Shown here piece by piece: positions 1 to 6,696 of a stretch of DNA of 13,414 nucleotides. Every line of letters starts with the position of its first letter. Position 1 is the first letter of the stretch. The translations under genes were made by a program, and so were the position numbers. The notes under the pieces were generated by a model. The model did no database searches. It had not been told where the DNA came from and worked only from the letters and a program-made list of their open reading frames with translations. Source of the DNA: Methanobacteriaceae archaeon (GTDB lineage: Archaea > Methanobacteriota > Methanobacteria > Methanobacteriales > Methanobacteriaceae); assembly GCA_900766745.1 (NCBI GenBank), contig CAAFWR010000102.1, positions 1 to 13,414 on the forward strand. Reading direction: 5' to 3'.

Positions 1-80
1 AAAACCAATAAGCGACTAAGCATGTAGAAAGCATATGGATTCCGTGTTTGGACCAGGGTTCGATTCCCTGCTGCTCCACC
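1..80 (+). ncRNA. ssrA: tmRNA (ssrA), 3' end only
   Basis: This is the 3' part of transfer-messenger RNA, which rescues ribosomes stalled on broken mRNAs. The tRNA-like half is recognisable: the segment GACTAAGCATGTAG (14-27) is the conserved stretch before the last arms. GGTTCGATTCC (58-68) is the T-loop with its flanks. CTGCTCC (71-77) is the 3' acceptor strand, followed by discriminator A78. The bases after it are CCG, so a full CCA end is not encoded, as is usual for tRNAs in Bacteroidota. The 5' part and the tag-peptide reading frame lie outside the window. The 3' end of ssrA is a well-known integration target of tyrosine recombinases, and one is encoded at 241. Confidence 0.88.
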
Positions 81-90
81 GATTAGAATT

Positions 91-120
91 AAACCACTGA
101 TTTACAGTGGTTTTCTTTTT
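91..120 (+). terminator. Rho-independent terminator of ssrA
   Basis: A perfect 9-bp stem (AAACCACTG at 91-99 with CAGTGGTTT at 105-113, five-base loop) runs into a T-rich tract. It begins 11 bases after the tmRNA end and probably terminates ssrA. If the island inserted exactly at the ssrA 3' end, this terminator is supplied by the island. Confidence 0.82.
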
Positions 121-145
121 CTCACAACCTATAAATTTTCGTATT

Positions 146-207
146 CTGGTCCATTATTTGGTCCACTTATTTTCCTAAATCTGGTCCATTTTTCAAGGTG
201 GACCAAA
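146..207. repeat. Dyad cluster beside the integrase (likely integrase or regulator sites)
   Basis: Four copies of TGGTCCA or its reverse complement lie here (147-153, 159-165, 182-188, 199-205). A fifth, TGGACCA, lies inside the tmRNA sequence at 49-55. TTTGGTCCAC (157-166) and GTGGACCAAA (198-207) form a perfect 10-bp inverted repeat, and CTGGTCCATT is repeated directly at 146 and 181. Clustered short repeats between an attachment site and the integrase gene are typical of arm-type integrase sites, or of an operator for the integrase promoter. Which of these applies is inference. A near-copy of the arrangement, with GTGCAC in place of GTCCAC, lies at 13192-13255. Confidence 0.6.
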
Positions 208-240
208 TATCTTCATAAGTAACAGAAGCAGTGGCATTTA

Positions 241-1482
241 ATGGTCATTATTATGCTATCAAAAACCCTTATTTATTACTTCCACTACAACTCAAAAGAG
301 TCCACTAACGGATTAGCCCCAATCTATTGTAGAATTACAGTAAACAGCACTCCTAAAAAGTTTGCCACAGGTTTATATGTACAGGCTAATAATTGGGATA
401 CTGTAAAACAAAAAGCCAAAGGCAGAAACGAAGAAGTACAATTCATTAATTTCAAACTGGATTGCCTAACCAAACAAATCAAAGACTGTGAACGTAAATT
501 AATTGATACGTTAGGGACATTTAGTATTGAAGACCTCTATTTCCAACTTAAAGGCGGGGCAGAATTAACAGGTGATACTTTTCTAAAATTAATGAAAGAC
601 CGCCTTGATGTGATGGGCAAACTTGTAGGAACAGAATATTCCAAAGATACATACAGAAAATTCAAAGACGTATATAACCACACAATCAATTTTATTAAGA
701 AGCAATACAATATGAGCGATATACCTTTGAAAAAACTGGATTATCAATTTATAGCTGCTTTTCAGCAATATCTTCTTACAGACCGCAAGCAAATACCCAA
801 TACCGTCAATAAAACACTGCAAAAGGTTATTGAAGTTGCAAAATATGCAGTAAAATGTGGTTACTTGGAAAAGAATCCTTTTAATGCGTATGAGCGATTG
901 AAAGTTGGTACTAAGTCTATTACATTTCTAACTGATGAAGAAATTGAACAATTAGAAAATTATCATTTCACACAACACAGATTAGAGCAAGTAAAGGACT
1001 TATACCTGTTTTCCGTTTACACAGGTTTAGCTTACAGAGAAGCAGCCAATCTATGTAAAGCACATCTCATAAAAGGATTGGATAATGAAATATGGATAAA
1101 CATGACACGTCAAAAGACAGGTAACAGTATGGAGATTCCCCTACTACCTCCTGCACAAAAAATTCTTTCTAAATATATAACAGGTAACGAACCTATTAAT
1201 AAACCATTATTACCTATGATTAGTAATCAACGTATGAACTCCTACCTGAAAGAAATTGCAGAAATATTAGGTATCAATAAACGGCTGACCACACATACAG
1301 CACGTAAAACATTCGCCAGTACAATACTGCTAAATAATGACGTTCCTATCGAAATTGTCAGTAAATTATTAGGACATTCCTCCATACGCGTAACAGAAGC
1401 AGCCTATGCACAGGTTATGAATAAAAATACCAGCAGACACATGAACCAACTAAAACAAAAACTTTATACAGAAGAAAACTAA
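241..1482 (+). CDS. Tyrosine recombinase / phage-type integrase
   Basis: Site-specific tyrosine recombinase, expected to integrate and excise the element at ssrA. The 413 residues show the Bacteroidota layout. An N-terminal arm-binding region covers about residues 5-100 (APIYCRITVN followed by a basic patch and a W at the usual place). A helical core-binding domain covers about 115-220, and the catalytic domain about 225-400. Visible catalytic residues are K292 (RQKTG), H352 and R355 (HTARKTFA), H379 (LLGHSS) and nucleophile Y389 (AAYAQV). The first catalytic arginine, normally TGLR, reads TGLA here (A264), with R266 two residues later; IntDOT of CTnDOT also lacks this arginine. ATG at 253 is an alternative start that fits the family's N-terminal spacing better. 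The gene lies 160 bases after ssrA and reads away from it, and a terminator follows. Confidence 0.93.
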   Translation: MVIIMLSKTLIYYFHYNSKESTNGLAPIYCRITVNSTPKKFATGLYVQANNWDTVKQKAKGRNEEVQFINFKLDCLTKQIKDCERKLIDTLGTFSIEDLYFQLKGGAELTGDTFLKLMKDRLDVMGKLVGTEYSKDTYRKFKDVYNHTINFIKKQYNMSDIPLKKLDYQFIAAFQQYLLTDRKQIPNTVNKTLQKVIEVAKYAVKCGYLEKNPFNAYERLKVGTKSITFLTDEEIEQLENYHFTQHRLEQVKDLYLFSVYTGLAYREAANLCKAHLIKGLDNEIWINMTRQKTGNSMEIPLLPPAQKILSKYITGNEPINKPLLPMISNQRMNSYLKEIAEILGINKRLTTHTARKTFASTILLNNDVPIEIVSKLLGHSSIRVTEAAYAQVMNKNTSRHMNQLKQKLYTEEN

Positions 1483-1489
1483 CCCAAAA

Positions 1490-1532
1490 CCCTCTCACTT
1501 CTTTAATTGGAGTGAGGGGGTATTTTTTTAAT
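1490..1532 (+). terminator. Terminator after the integrase
   Basis: CCCTCTCACT (1490-1499) pairs with AGTGAGGGGG (1511-1520), a 10-bp stem with one G-T wobble. The run TATTTTTTTAATTTT follows. It separates the integrase from the next gene. Confidence 0.85.
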
Positions 1533-1563
1533 TTTGCTCTACTAATACAAACACTCTTTTATT

Positions 1564-2487
1564 ATGGCAGAACCCTATCTTTTTCCCGTTTCTATTCTCA
1601 AAGATATAGAACCTTGGCTGACAGAATACTTTGCATATCAACGCTTCCATATTCAACCAGAAATAGAACAGGCTTTTGAAGCTAAATATCATAGAGTAGA
1701 AGATTTTCTAAAGGTCAATAATGAACACATAAACCATATTCCACATATACATTTAGCTGAATGTGACAATCAATTTTTGGATAAGTTAGAAGCCATCATA
1801 AATAAATACTCTCCCTTTGAAAACGAGGAAAAGATATATTGTTGCTTATGGATTGCAAGTGTATTATACAGGAAATACGACAACTTTGGCAAAGACCATT
1901 CTAATTTTGATATTGACTATTTAGAGCAAAGGGATATGTTCGACCAATATTCTAAACATATCCGTCCTGAAATGCTTAAACTCCTTACCTTTCTAAAAGG
2001 GCATATCACAACTACCAATAAACAAACAGGATTCCAAACACCTCTACCAATCAGAATTGAAGCAGGAGCAGAAAGAATAGAGATAGATAATACCGCAGGT
2101 TGGTTTGTGGGTGCTTTGGAAGAATATTTGCATACCTTTTTAGGAGTAGAAAACAAAGAAGAAGCAGAGGAAGAACTAAAAACGGTCTATTCCTCCAAAG
2201 GCAGAAAATTGGATGCTGCATTTGCCCTGATGATGATGGGCACATATCACCTTTTAACTACTCATTCCAACATAAAACCTAAAAGTAACATCATACGCCT
2301 AACGCTTGACTTTCTTGAACTCTTAGACCTTGCATCAGAGAATGATGATGAAAATAACCTGAATGCCAAAATAGCCTGTCTGGAAAAACGGAACTATACC
2401 CCTAAATGGGACATGAAACCACAGGACATATACAGGACCTCACCTAACAACCATACAAACGAAACTATTAATTTCAGACTTTGGTAA
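1564..2487 (+). CDS. Unrecognised 307-residue protein of the integrase-adjacent module
   Basis: I do not recognise this protein. It starts at the ATG of MAEPYLFPVS, with 30 bases of T-rich spacer after the integrase terminator, and ends in INFRLW. It has no signal peptide and no membrane segment. The chain looks mostly helical and acidic, with several aromatic-rich segments (WLTEYFAYQRF near 19-29, CCLWIASVLYRKY near 93-105). A central stretch, GAERIEIDNTAGWFVGALEEYL (about 169-190), reads like a short strand followed by an amphipathic helix. A hydrophobic DAAFALMMMGTYHLL follows near 217-231. No catalytic motif is evident. It is flanked by terminators on both sides, so it is a single-gene unit. 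Its place next to the integrase suggests a conserved element function, but nothing in the sequence says which. Confidence 0.75.
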   Translation: MAEPYLFPVSILKDIEPWLTEYFAYQRFHIQPEIEQAFEAKYHRVEDFLKVNNEHINHIPHIHLAECDNQFLDKLEAIINKYSPFENEEKIYCCLWIASVLYRKYDNFGKDHSNFDIDYLEQRDMFDQYSKHIRPEMLKLLTFLKGHITTTNKQTGFQTPLPIRIEAGAERIEIDNTAGWFVGALEEYLHTFLGVENKEEAEEELKTVYSSKGRKLDAAFALMMMGTYHLLTTHSNIKPKSNIIRLTLDFLELLDLASENDDENNLNAKIACLEKRNYTPKWDMKPQDIYRTSPNNHTNETINFRLW

Positions 2488-2494
2488 TCTTTTC

Positions 2495-2522
2495 TCCCTG
2501 TCATACGGCAGGGAATTTTTAT
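2495..2522 (+). terminator. Terminator after the 307-residue gene
   Basis: TCCCTGTC (2495-2502) pairs with GGCAGGGA (2507-2514) around the four-base loop ATAC, with one G-T pair. ATTTTTAT follows, eight bases after the stop codon of the preceding gene. Confidence 0.82.
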
Positions 2523-2559
2523 ATCTAAATACCACCTAAGTGTATTCATATTCAACTAT

Positions 2560-2791
2560 CTAAAGAATACACTATCCTTTTACTCCCATTCTTTATAACC
2601 CTCCTACATTGATTTTCCCAACTTCGCTTTCGCAATCAAAACAGAGCTGAAAACTCCTAAAGAATAGCCTGTCAATTAGCACTTATTCTTTATAACACAG
2701 CTTTTCAGATTTGAGTTGATTTGCAATACAAAACAAGAGTTCTGATAATACCTAAAGAATAAACCACGAAACGGCATTCATTCTTTATAAC
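2560..2791. repeat. Three 40-bp sites with inverted 8-bp arms, about 96 bp apart
   Basis: Units lie at 2560-2599, 2657-2696 and 2752-2791, each exactly 40 bases. Each begins CTAAAGAATA and ends ATTCTTTATAAC, with an 18-base middle that differs in every copy. TAAAGAAT and ATTCTTTA are perfect 8-bp inverted arms. Units two and three also share the extension ACAG. Start-to-start distances are 97 and 95. Constant arms around variable middles, placed upstream of a ParB-like gene, suggest binding sites for a dimeric DNA-binding protein (partition centromere, operator or recombination sites). A set of small stem-loops is the alternative. I see no full further copy in the window. Confidence 0.75.
2632..2724. 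repeat. Long imperfect inverted repeat enclosing the second 40-bp site
   Basis: GCAATCAAAACAGAGCTGAAAA (from 2632, in the sense direction) is imperfectly complementary to the segment ending TTGATTTGC near 2724. The inner GCTGAAAA/TTTTCAG blocks (2646-2653 and 2702-2708) and the outer GCAA/TTGC blocks pair. Only the middle unit of the three-site array is enclosed in this way, so one transcript or cruciform could display it as a long hairpin. Confidence 0.5.
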
Positions 2792-2822
2792 ACAGGCCTT
2801 AACAGAGAAGTAGTTTTGTATC

Positions 2823-2874
2823 ACAATCAACAATTGACGGTGGCCACCTCATTTACGATTGTTTGAATAAATGA
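2823..2874. promoter_or_regulatory. Nested palindromes upstream of the ParB-like gene
   Basis: A perfect 10-bp palindrome GGTGGCCACC (2839-2848) sits inside the inverted pair ACAATC (2823-2828) / GATTGT (2857-2862). A second pair, TCATTTA (2849-2855) / TAAATGA (2868-2874), overlaps it. This ends 27 bases before the start codon of the ParB-like gene and is a plausible operator for autoregulation. I could not place a convincing TAnnTTTG box; TAATTTTT at 2880-2887 is the nearest. Confidence 0.45.
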
Positions 2875-2901
2875 AGTATTAATTTTTAAAAACCAAACAT
2901 T

Positions 2902-3843
2902 ATGGAAAATTCAGTATCAGTAAATGAAACAGCAGTAATGAACTCAATTAAAAATGGTATGAAAAATTTACTATTTATCGAAGGTAACCGCAGTGAGATT
3001 GATAAAGCCAATGTGGTAGAATCCTACAACAAGATTAAAGCTATGGGCTTTATTCCTACTATGCCTGTTGAATTTCTCCCAATAGAACAGGCACAAAATA
3101 AATTGGGTGGCAGGCGTCTGTTAAAACCTGTACTGAAAAGAGAAAAAGGGGAAGGTATTCCTACTATCAGTAATTTCAAAATCGAAATGGAAACAGTTCC
3201 AGAAAGTGAATACCACCTATACGATGGGGTATGTGTCGATGGGCAACACAGGACAGTAGCCCTTATGTTCCCTGACATGGAAGCAGAACCCAGCTATATA
3301 GAGGTGGAAATTCCAGAAGGCATGGACGTGCTACAATACATTGCCCTGCGAAACAATGGCAAGCCGTGGAAAAATGATGATTTTTACAATTCCAAAATCC
3401 CAACCAATGATGAGCACACAGACCATATCCTGAGTAAGAGGGAAGAAAAGTTCATTACGGCATTCCTGATGAATGTTTACACCTTTGGTACTTCCAGTTT
3501 AACACCTAAGCAGATGAAAGCACTGCAACAGGGCTATAAGACAATGGATGACTTTAAAAGGATTCAGCTATCTAAGGCAACTGAAACGATTGGTGATGCC
3601 ATTTGCCAAATCTGCAAAGAACACCCATTCCTGACAACTGACAAACTAAACGGCAGATTGGGGGCAGGATTGAAAGCCTTCTATAAAAACCATGATTCTG
3701 ATTTATCTAAGGTTGAACAGGTGCTGAATGCTATAAATAAAACCAATTGGGAGAAATACTTTATTGCCGCTAAAGGTCACAGCATGGAAGCGAAAGCCTA
3801 TGAGGAAGCATTTAATTCAGTTCTGGCTGACCTGAAACAATAA
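2902..3843 (+). CDS. ParB/Srx-fold DGQHR-motif protein
   Basis: 313 residues starting at MENSVSVNET. The identifying feature is CVDGQHRTVALMF (residues 111-123), the DGQHR variant of the GxxR motif of ParB/sulfiredoxin-fold domains. It is followed by a beta strand (YIEVEIPEG) and by LRNNGKPWKNDDFYNS (149-164), which matches the conserved asparagine-tryptophan stretch after the motif in phage and island ParB-like proteins. The second half (165-313) is helical and unassigned; no clear helix-turn-helix is visible. ParB-fold proteins can be DNA-binding CTP switches, nucleases or modification-related enzymes, and the sequence does not decide between these. The gene follows the three-site array and nested palindromes and precedes a replication-like gene, so a role in maintenance or partition is the simplest inference. 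Confidence 0.72.
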   Translation: MENSVSVNETAVMNSIKNGMKNLLFIEGNRSEIDKANVVESYNKIKAMGFIPTMPVEFLPIEQAQNKLGGRRLLKPVLKREKGEGIPTISNFKIEMETVPESEYHLYDGVCVDGQHRTVALMFPDMEAEPSYIEVEIPEGMDVLQYIALRNNGKPWKNDDFYNSKIPTNDEHTDHILSKREEKFITAFLMNVYTFGTSSLTPKQMKALQQGYKTMDDFKRIQLSKATETIGDAICQICKEHPFLTTDKLNGRLGAGLKAFYKNHDSDLSKVEQVLNAINKTNWEKYFIAAKGHSMEAKAYEEAFNSVLADLKQ

Positions 3844-3861
3844 TTCCAACTTAAAAGAATA

Positions 3862-3902
3862 CTTTGGTTTTGCTCTGATGTGCACTATGGGTAAAGCCAA
3901 AG
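3862..3902. other. Stem-loop downstream of the ParB-like gene
   Basis: CTTTGGTTTTGC (3862-3873) pairs with GTAAAGCCAAAG (3891-3902) over 12 positions, including two G-T pairs. No T-tract follows, so it is not a standard terminator. It may stabilise the transcript end or serve a DNA function. A smaller hairpin TCCT/AGGA lies directly after it. Confidence 0.5.
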
Positions 3903-3996
3903 TCCTAAAAACAGGATTGGAGATATGCTTTATTTCCAAAACGGGACACCCTGACATCAAAAAAACAGTGTTCAGATACAGTTTAGTGACGATTTT

Positions 3997-4070
3997 CTCA
4001 GGTGATATATTTTACTTCCTCCACCTGATATATTACTGAGCTATATACTAATAACTAAAACTAATAACTA
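3997..4070. repeat. Dyad and iteron-like repeats upstream of the initiator-like gene
   Basis: CTCAGGTGATATATT (from 3997) and CACCTGATATATTACTGAG (4022-4040) form a dyad: CAGGTG pairs with CACCTG and CTCA with TGAG. The strings GATATATT also repeat in direct orientation. ACTAATAACTA then occurs twice directly (4047-4057 and 4060-4070). Direct repeats next to an AT-rich dyad just upstream of a replication-protein-like gene resemble an origin or autoregulatory iterons; this is inference from position and form. Confidence 0.5.
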
Positions 4071-4126
4071 ATATCCGGTTTCAGGGAAACTGATTTGAAA
4101 ATGGAATTTATATCAAGCAGAAAATT

Positions 4127-4999
4127 ATGGACGAAAATAAATTATCGTACAGGAGAATACGAAATGATGTGCATATTCGCCTGAACAATAAAGAGGCAGC
4201 CACATTTTTGGCACTCATGTTTTATTCTGACTTTAATACAGGAGAATCACATGTAATTCATAAGACACTTAGGGATAAAACAGGTATTCCTGAATCAACT
4301 TTGAAAAAGTATTTGAAAGAACTGGCAGAAAAAGGATTTACCACCCCCAACAGCTATTTTAGTGGTAAGACACCACAAGGTAAGCCCAGACGTTTAACTG
4401 ACTATTCTACGCAGATTCCAGATACCTGTTATATTATGGCAGACCGTAAGTTATTAGATGTTCAGATAGGTGATTTACCACTAAAAGAACAGTCATTTAT
4501 TAAGGGCTTTATTCTGATGCTGAAATGTGTTTGCCTGAATTTTACTGATACTACTTTGTACAGTTACAGGGACATGGAGAAACAAATGAATCTCTCTTAT
4601 GCTACTATTGCAGGACTAATGAAGCAATGCCAGGAATATGGTTTAGTTACTCCAAATGAAAAAGGAGAAGGATATACTATTAGGAAGGGATTATTTTACA
4701 ATGGCTATCCACCAATAGAAATGCCACAAAATGAATGGGATAAGCTAAAAGAAGCATATACAGCCATTTATGAGTTTTGTAAAAGTAAGAGAATAATTTG
4801 CCCTCCTTATGACCATAGGCTAATAGGTAGGATATTAGGTGTATCAGGTTGCGCAGAAGGTATAAAAGAAAGATTGGAAAAGAGAACAGACCAGTTACCT
4901 GATAACATTAGCAGTCTGAATTACTTTGTCAGAATTATTGATGGCAAGGTATTAGAACCAGAACCTGAGAAGCCTAAAACAGTAATTTATTTAGATTAG
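4127..4999 (+). CDS. Protein with two winged-helix-like segments, replication-initiator-like
   Basis: 290 residues from the ATG of MDENKLSYRR. The N-terminal region (about 20-72) contains a helix-turn-helix: HKTLRDKTGIPESTLKKYL, then AEKGFTT as the likely wing. A second similar segment spans about 143-190 (YSYRDMEKQMNLSYATIAGL, then YGLVTPNEKGEGYTI). The C-terminal part (about 225-272) has a basic helical stretch and ends ISSLNYFVRIIDGKVL, a form seen at the end of DnaD-like and plasmid replication proteins. Two winged helices in tandem are the architecture of plasmid Rep proteins, which bind iterons, and iteron-like repeats lie just upstream. I therefore favour replication initiation or copy control; a plain transcriptional regulator is the alternative. 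Hairpins follow the stop codon. Confidence 0.62.
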   Translation: MDENKLSYRRIRNDVHIRLNNKEAATFLALMFYSDFNTGESHVIHKTLRDKTGIPESTLKKYLKELAEKGFTTPNSYFSGKTPQGKPRRLTDYSTQIPDTCYIMADRKLLDVQIGDLPLKEQSFIKGFILMLKCVCLNFTDTTLYSYRDMEKQMNLSYATIAGLMKQCQEYGLVTPNEKGEGYTIRKGLFYNGYPPIEMPQNEWDKLKEAYTAIYEFCKSKRIICPPYDHRLIGRILGVSGCAEGIKERLEKRTDQLPDNISSLNYFVRIIDGKVLEPEPEKPKTVIYLD

Positions 5000-5024
5000 G
5001 ATGTGCTTTTACTCCTTGTTTTCA

Positions 5025-5050
5025 GAGAGTCCACCTGACGGTGTACTCTC
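5025..5050. other. Strong stem-loop after the initiator-like gene
   Basis: GAGAGT (5025-5030) pairs with ACTCTC (5045-5050). Inside, CACC pairs with GGTG around the TGAC loop, leaving one C-T mismatch between the two stems. It lies 25 bases after the stop codon with no T-tract. It could block 3' exonucleases or work with the terminator at 5150. Confidence 0.5.
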
Positions 5051-5149
5051 CATTAGTCACTATTTCGACATTTGCACCTCTTACAGAGGCTGAATGTTTT
5101 GTAAGAAAAGTGCTATTTTTCCACCTAAAGGTTTAGCTATTAAACGACA

Positions 5150-5188
5150 AAAGCCGTACTCCCAACTAAAAAGGAATACGGCTTTCTT
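5150..5188. terminator. Bidirectional terminator between convergent genes
   Basis: AAAGCCGTACTCC (5150-5162) pairs with GGAATACGGCTTT (5173-5185) with a single C-A mismatch. A-rich sequence precedes and T-rich sequence follows, so it works in both directions. It sits between the plus-strand gene ending at 4999 and the minus-strand gene ending at 5203. Confidence 0.85.
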
Positions 5189-5202
5189 CATTTACAACAA
5201 TC

Positions 5203-5412
5203 TTACTTGCTTCGCTTTACTAACTTCTTTTTAGGCTGTTTAATCTGAGGTGGATTTTCAGACAGCCAAATTTCTGGCTTAAATATTTCAGGATAGAGCT
5301 TACACAAGGTTTCCATTCCAATATGACGGTAAAAGTCAACCGTATGTATTTCCCTGTGATGTTCCAGTCCAAACCAACCAGAAGCAATAACTCCTTTATC
5401 ATTATTGTTCAT
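5203..5412 (-). CDS. Small unrecognised protein, 69 residues
   Basis: Reads on the minus strand from the ATG at 5412 (MNNNDKGVIASGW) to a TAA at 5203. I do not recognise a family. The body is rich in aromatic and histidine residues (GWFGLEHHREIHTVDFYRHIG, about 12-32). The C-terminal tail is basic and proline-rich (PPQIKQPKKKLVKRSK), which would suit binding to nucleic acid or an acidic partner. No signal peptide is visible. Evidence that it is real is contextual: a TAnnTTTG box on the same strand about 60 bases upstream (5472-5479), a good terminator just past its end, and no better reading frame. A perfect palindrome ATTGCGCAAT (5411-5420) overlaps the start codon and could control translation or repressor binding. 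Confidence 0.55.
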   Translation of the reverse strand: MNNNDKGVIASGWFGLEHHREIHTVDFYRHIGMETLCKLYPEIFKPEIWLSENPPQIKQPKKKLVKRSK

Positions 5413-5458
5413 TGCGCAATGATTGTGAAAGTGGGATTTGAAAAACTATTTATCTTCG

Positions 5459-5479
5459 CATAATTATGATGCAAAGGTA
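5459..5479 (-). promoter_or_regulatory. Minus-strand promoter box with palindromic operator candidate
   Basis: Read on the minus strand, 5479-5472 is TACCTTTG, a perfect match to the Bacteroidota TAnnTTTG box. It is followed by the palindrome CATAATTATG (5459-5468), which would overlap the transcription start. It would drive the 69-residue gene. Confidence 0.55.
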
Positions 5480-5483
5480 CTAA

Positions 5484-5728
5484 AGGCAAACCCCACAAAC
5501 TAAAGAACATAGCGCACAGTTGAAACAGGATTACCAACTCAAAATTACACTTCATTTTTTATTGGCATCCTTAGCAGAACAGGAAAATAATGACCAGAAT
5601 ACAGTCTTAACTTGTAAAAGGATTGGTGGTGGAGAAAATCTAGAATTTATGTCTTATATACCTTTTTCAAAATTTATCACCAGACTAAGTTTAGGGAGCA
5701 AAAATTATAGTTATAAGTTAAAATCATA
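5484..5728. other. Spacer between divergent promoters, no convincing gene
   Basis: This stretch lies between the minus-strand promoter at 5472 and the plus-strand promoter at 5729. One plus-strand frame stays open to 5789, but it has only a TTG start at 5520, shows no family resemblance I recognise and runs across the promoter of the next gene. It could be the remnant of a displaced gene. I see no RNA gene or strong hairpin. Confidence 0.4.
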
Positions 5729-5736
5729 TATATTTG
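5729..5736 (+). promoter_or_regulatory. Promoter box for the DUF4062 gene
   Basis: TATATTTG matches TAnnTTTG exactly and lies 18 bases before the ATG at 5755, giving a leader of only about a dozen bases. No clear -33 TTG element is visible. The position argues for the ATG at 5755 rather than the in-frame TTG at 5734, which lies inside the box. Confidence 0.55.
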
Positions 5737-5754
5737 AAAAAAATAATAAACCTT

Positions 5755-6696
5755 ATGAAAAAAACAATCTTCATATCGTCAACTTATAAAGATTTAGTCA
5801 AAGAACGAAAAGCTGTATGGGAATTGCTAAAAAGATATGATGTTAATATTGTTGGAATGGAAGAATTTGGAGCTCGTAAAGATTCTCCATTAACAACCTG
5901 CCTAAAAGAGGTTGAACAATCGAATATATACATTGGTATTATTGCCAATCGTTGGGGAAGTATAGAGGAAGAAAGCGGAAAATCTTACACTCAATTAGAG
6001 TATGAAAAAGCCATAGAAAAAGATAAGGAAATTTTAATATATCTAATTGATGAGACTGCTTCAGTTCAGATTGATAATATCGATTTTGGAGAAAAGCATG
6101 AATCTTTAGAATTATTTAAGAAAGAATTACAAAAAAATCATACTATTGACCGCTTTATAAATGCAACAGATTTAGTCGAAAAATTAGAAAGGAAAATCGA
6201 TTCTTTGATTGGTCAATATAAATATCCATCAAATTCGGCAGAGTTTAAAGATAAAATGGAAGAATCAAAATATTACTTTGAGCGTTTTCAATTAACACCT
6301 AAATTGTATGTAAATAAGGAGGTCATTCTAAAAATAAAAAAAGACGGACGTTTATTTCCTTTATCCAAGATTTGTTGTGATACTTTCAAATTCACATATG
6401 GTGCTACAGTTGCCGTAAAAATCAAAATTTTAGAACCTTTAATTGCTGATACTATTACCAATACACTGGTTATCGAAAGTAATAATCAGGATTTTATGCG
6501 GACTATAGAAAACGACAAAGAATATACCATATTATCTCAACTTTTATTCACTGATAATAATGTAAAAAATGAAGAAGCCTATTTTAAAGATACTGTTTTT
6601 TCATGCATATCAATAAGAGATATTAAGACTGATACAGTCTGGAAATCAGGTGAAGGGAAAGCTATTTTATTACTGAAAGAATTAATTACTGAATAA
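5755..6696 (+). CDS. Stand-alone DUF4062 protein with unassigned C-terminal domain
   Basis: 313 residues from MKKTIFISSTYKDL. Residues 3-100 are a DUF4062 domain: strand-helix opening IFISSTYKDLVKER, EEFGARKDSP (36-45), NIYIGIIANRWGSI (57-70) and SYTQLEYEKAIEKDKEILIYLID (77-99). DUF4062 has a Rossmann-like fold and usually sits at the N terminus of large STAND or NACHT proteins linked to conflict systems. Here it is alone, with no P-loop. Residues 101-155 are helical. Residues 170-313 form a beta-rich region with two adjacent cysteines (C207, C208) and no family I recognise. The gene has its own promoter box and looks more AT-rich than its neighbours, as imported cargo would. Enzymatic activity is unknown; a defence effector or sensor is inference. 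Confidence 0.75.
   Translation: MKKTIFISSTYKDLVKERKAVWELLKRYDVNIVGMEEFGARKDSPLTTCLKEVEQSNIYIGIIANRWGSIEEESGKSYTQLEYEKAIEKDKEILIYLIDETASVQIDNIDFGEKHESLELFKKELQKNHTIDRFINATDLVEKLERKIDSLIGQYKYPSNSAEFKDKMEESKYYFERFQLTPKLYVNKEVILKIKKDGRLFPLSKICCDTFKFTYGATVAVKIKILEPLIADTITNTLVIESNNQDFMRTIENDKEYTILSQLLFTDNNVKNEEAYFKDTVFSCISIRDIKTDTVWKSGEGKAILLLKELITE

Noticed and set aside
2560..2791. CRISPR array
   Set aside because: There are only three units, repeated parts of 10-12 bases, spacing near 96 bases and no cas genes, so the pattern does not fit.
5520..5789. 89-residue plus-strand open frame before the DUF4062 gene
   Set aside because: Its only usable start is TTG, it runs over the TATATTTG promoter box and into the DUF4062 gene in another frame, and it resembles no family I know. 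It may be a remnant.
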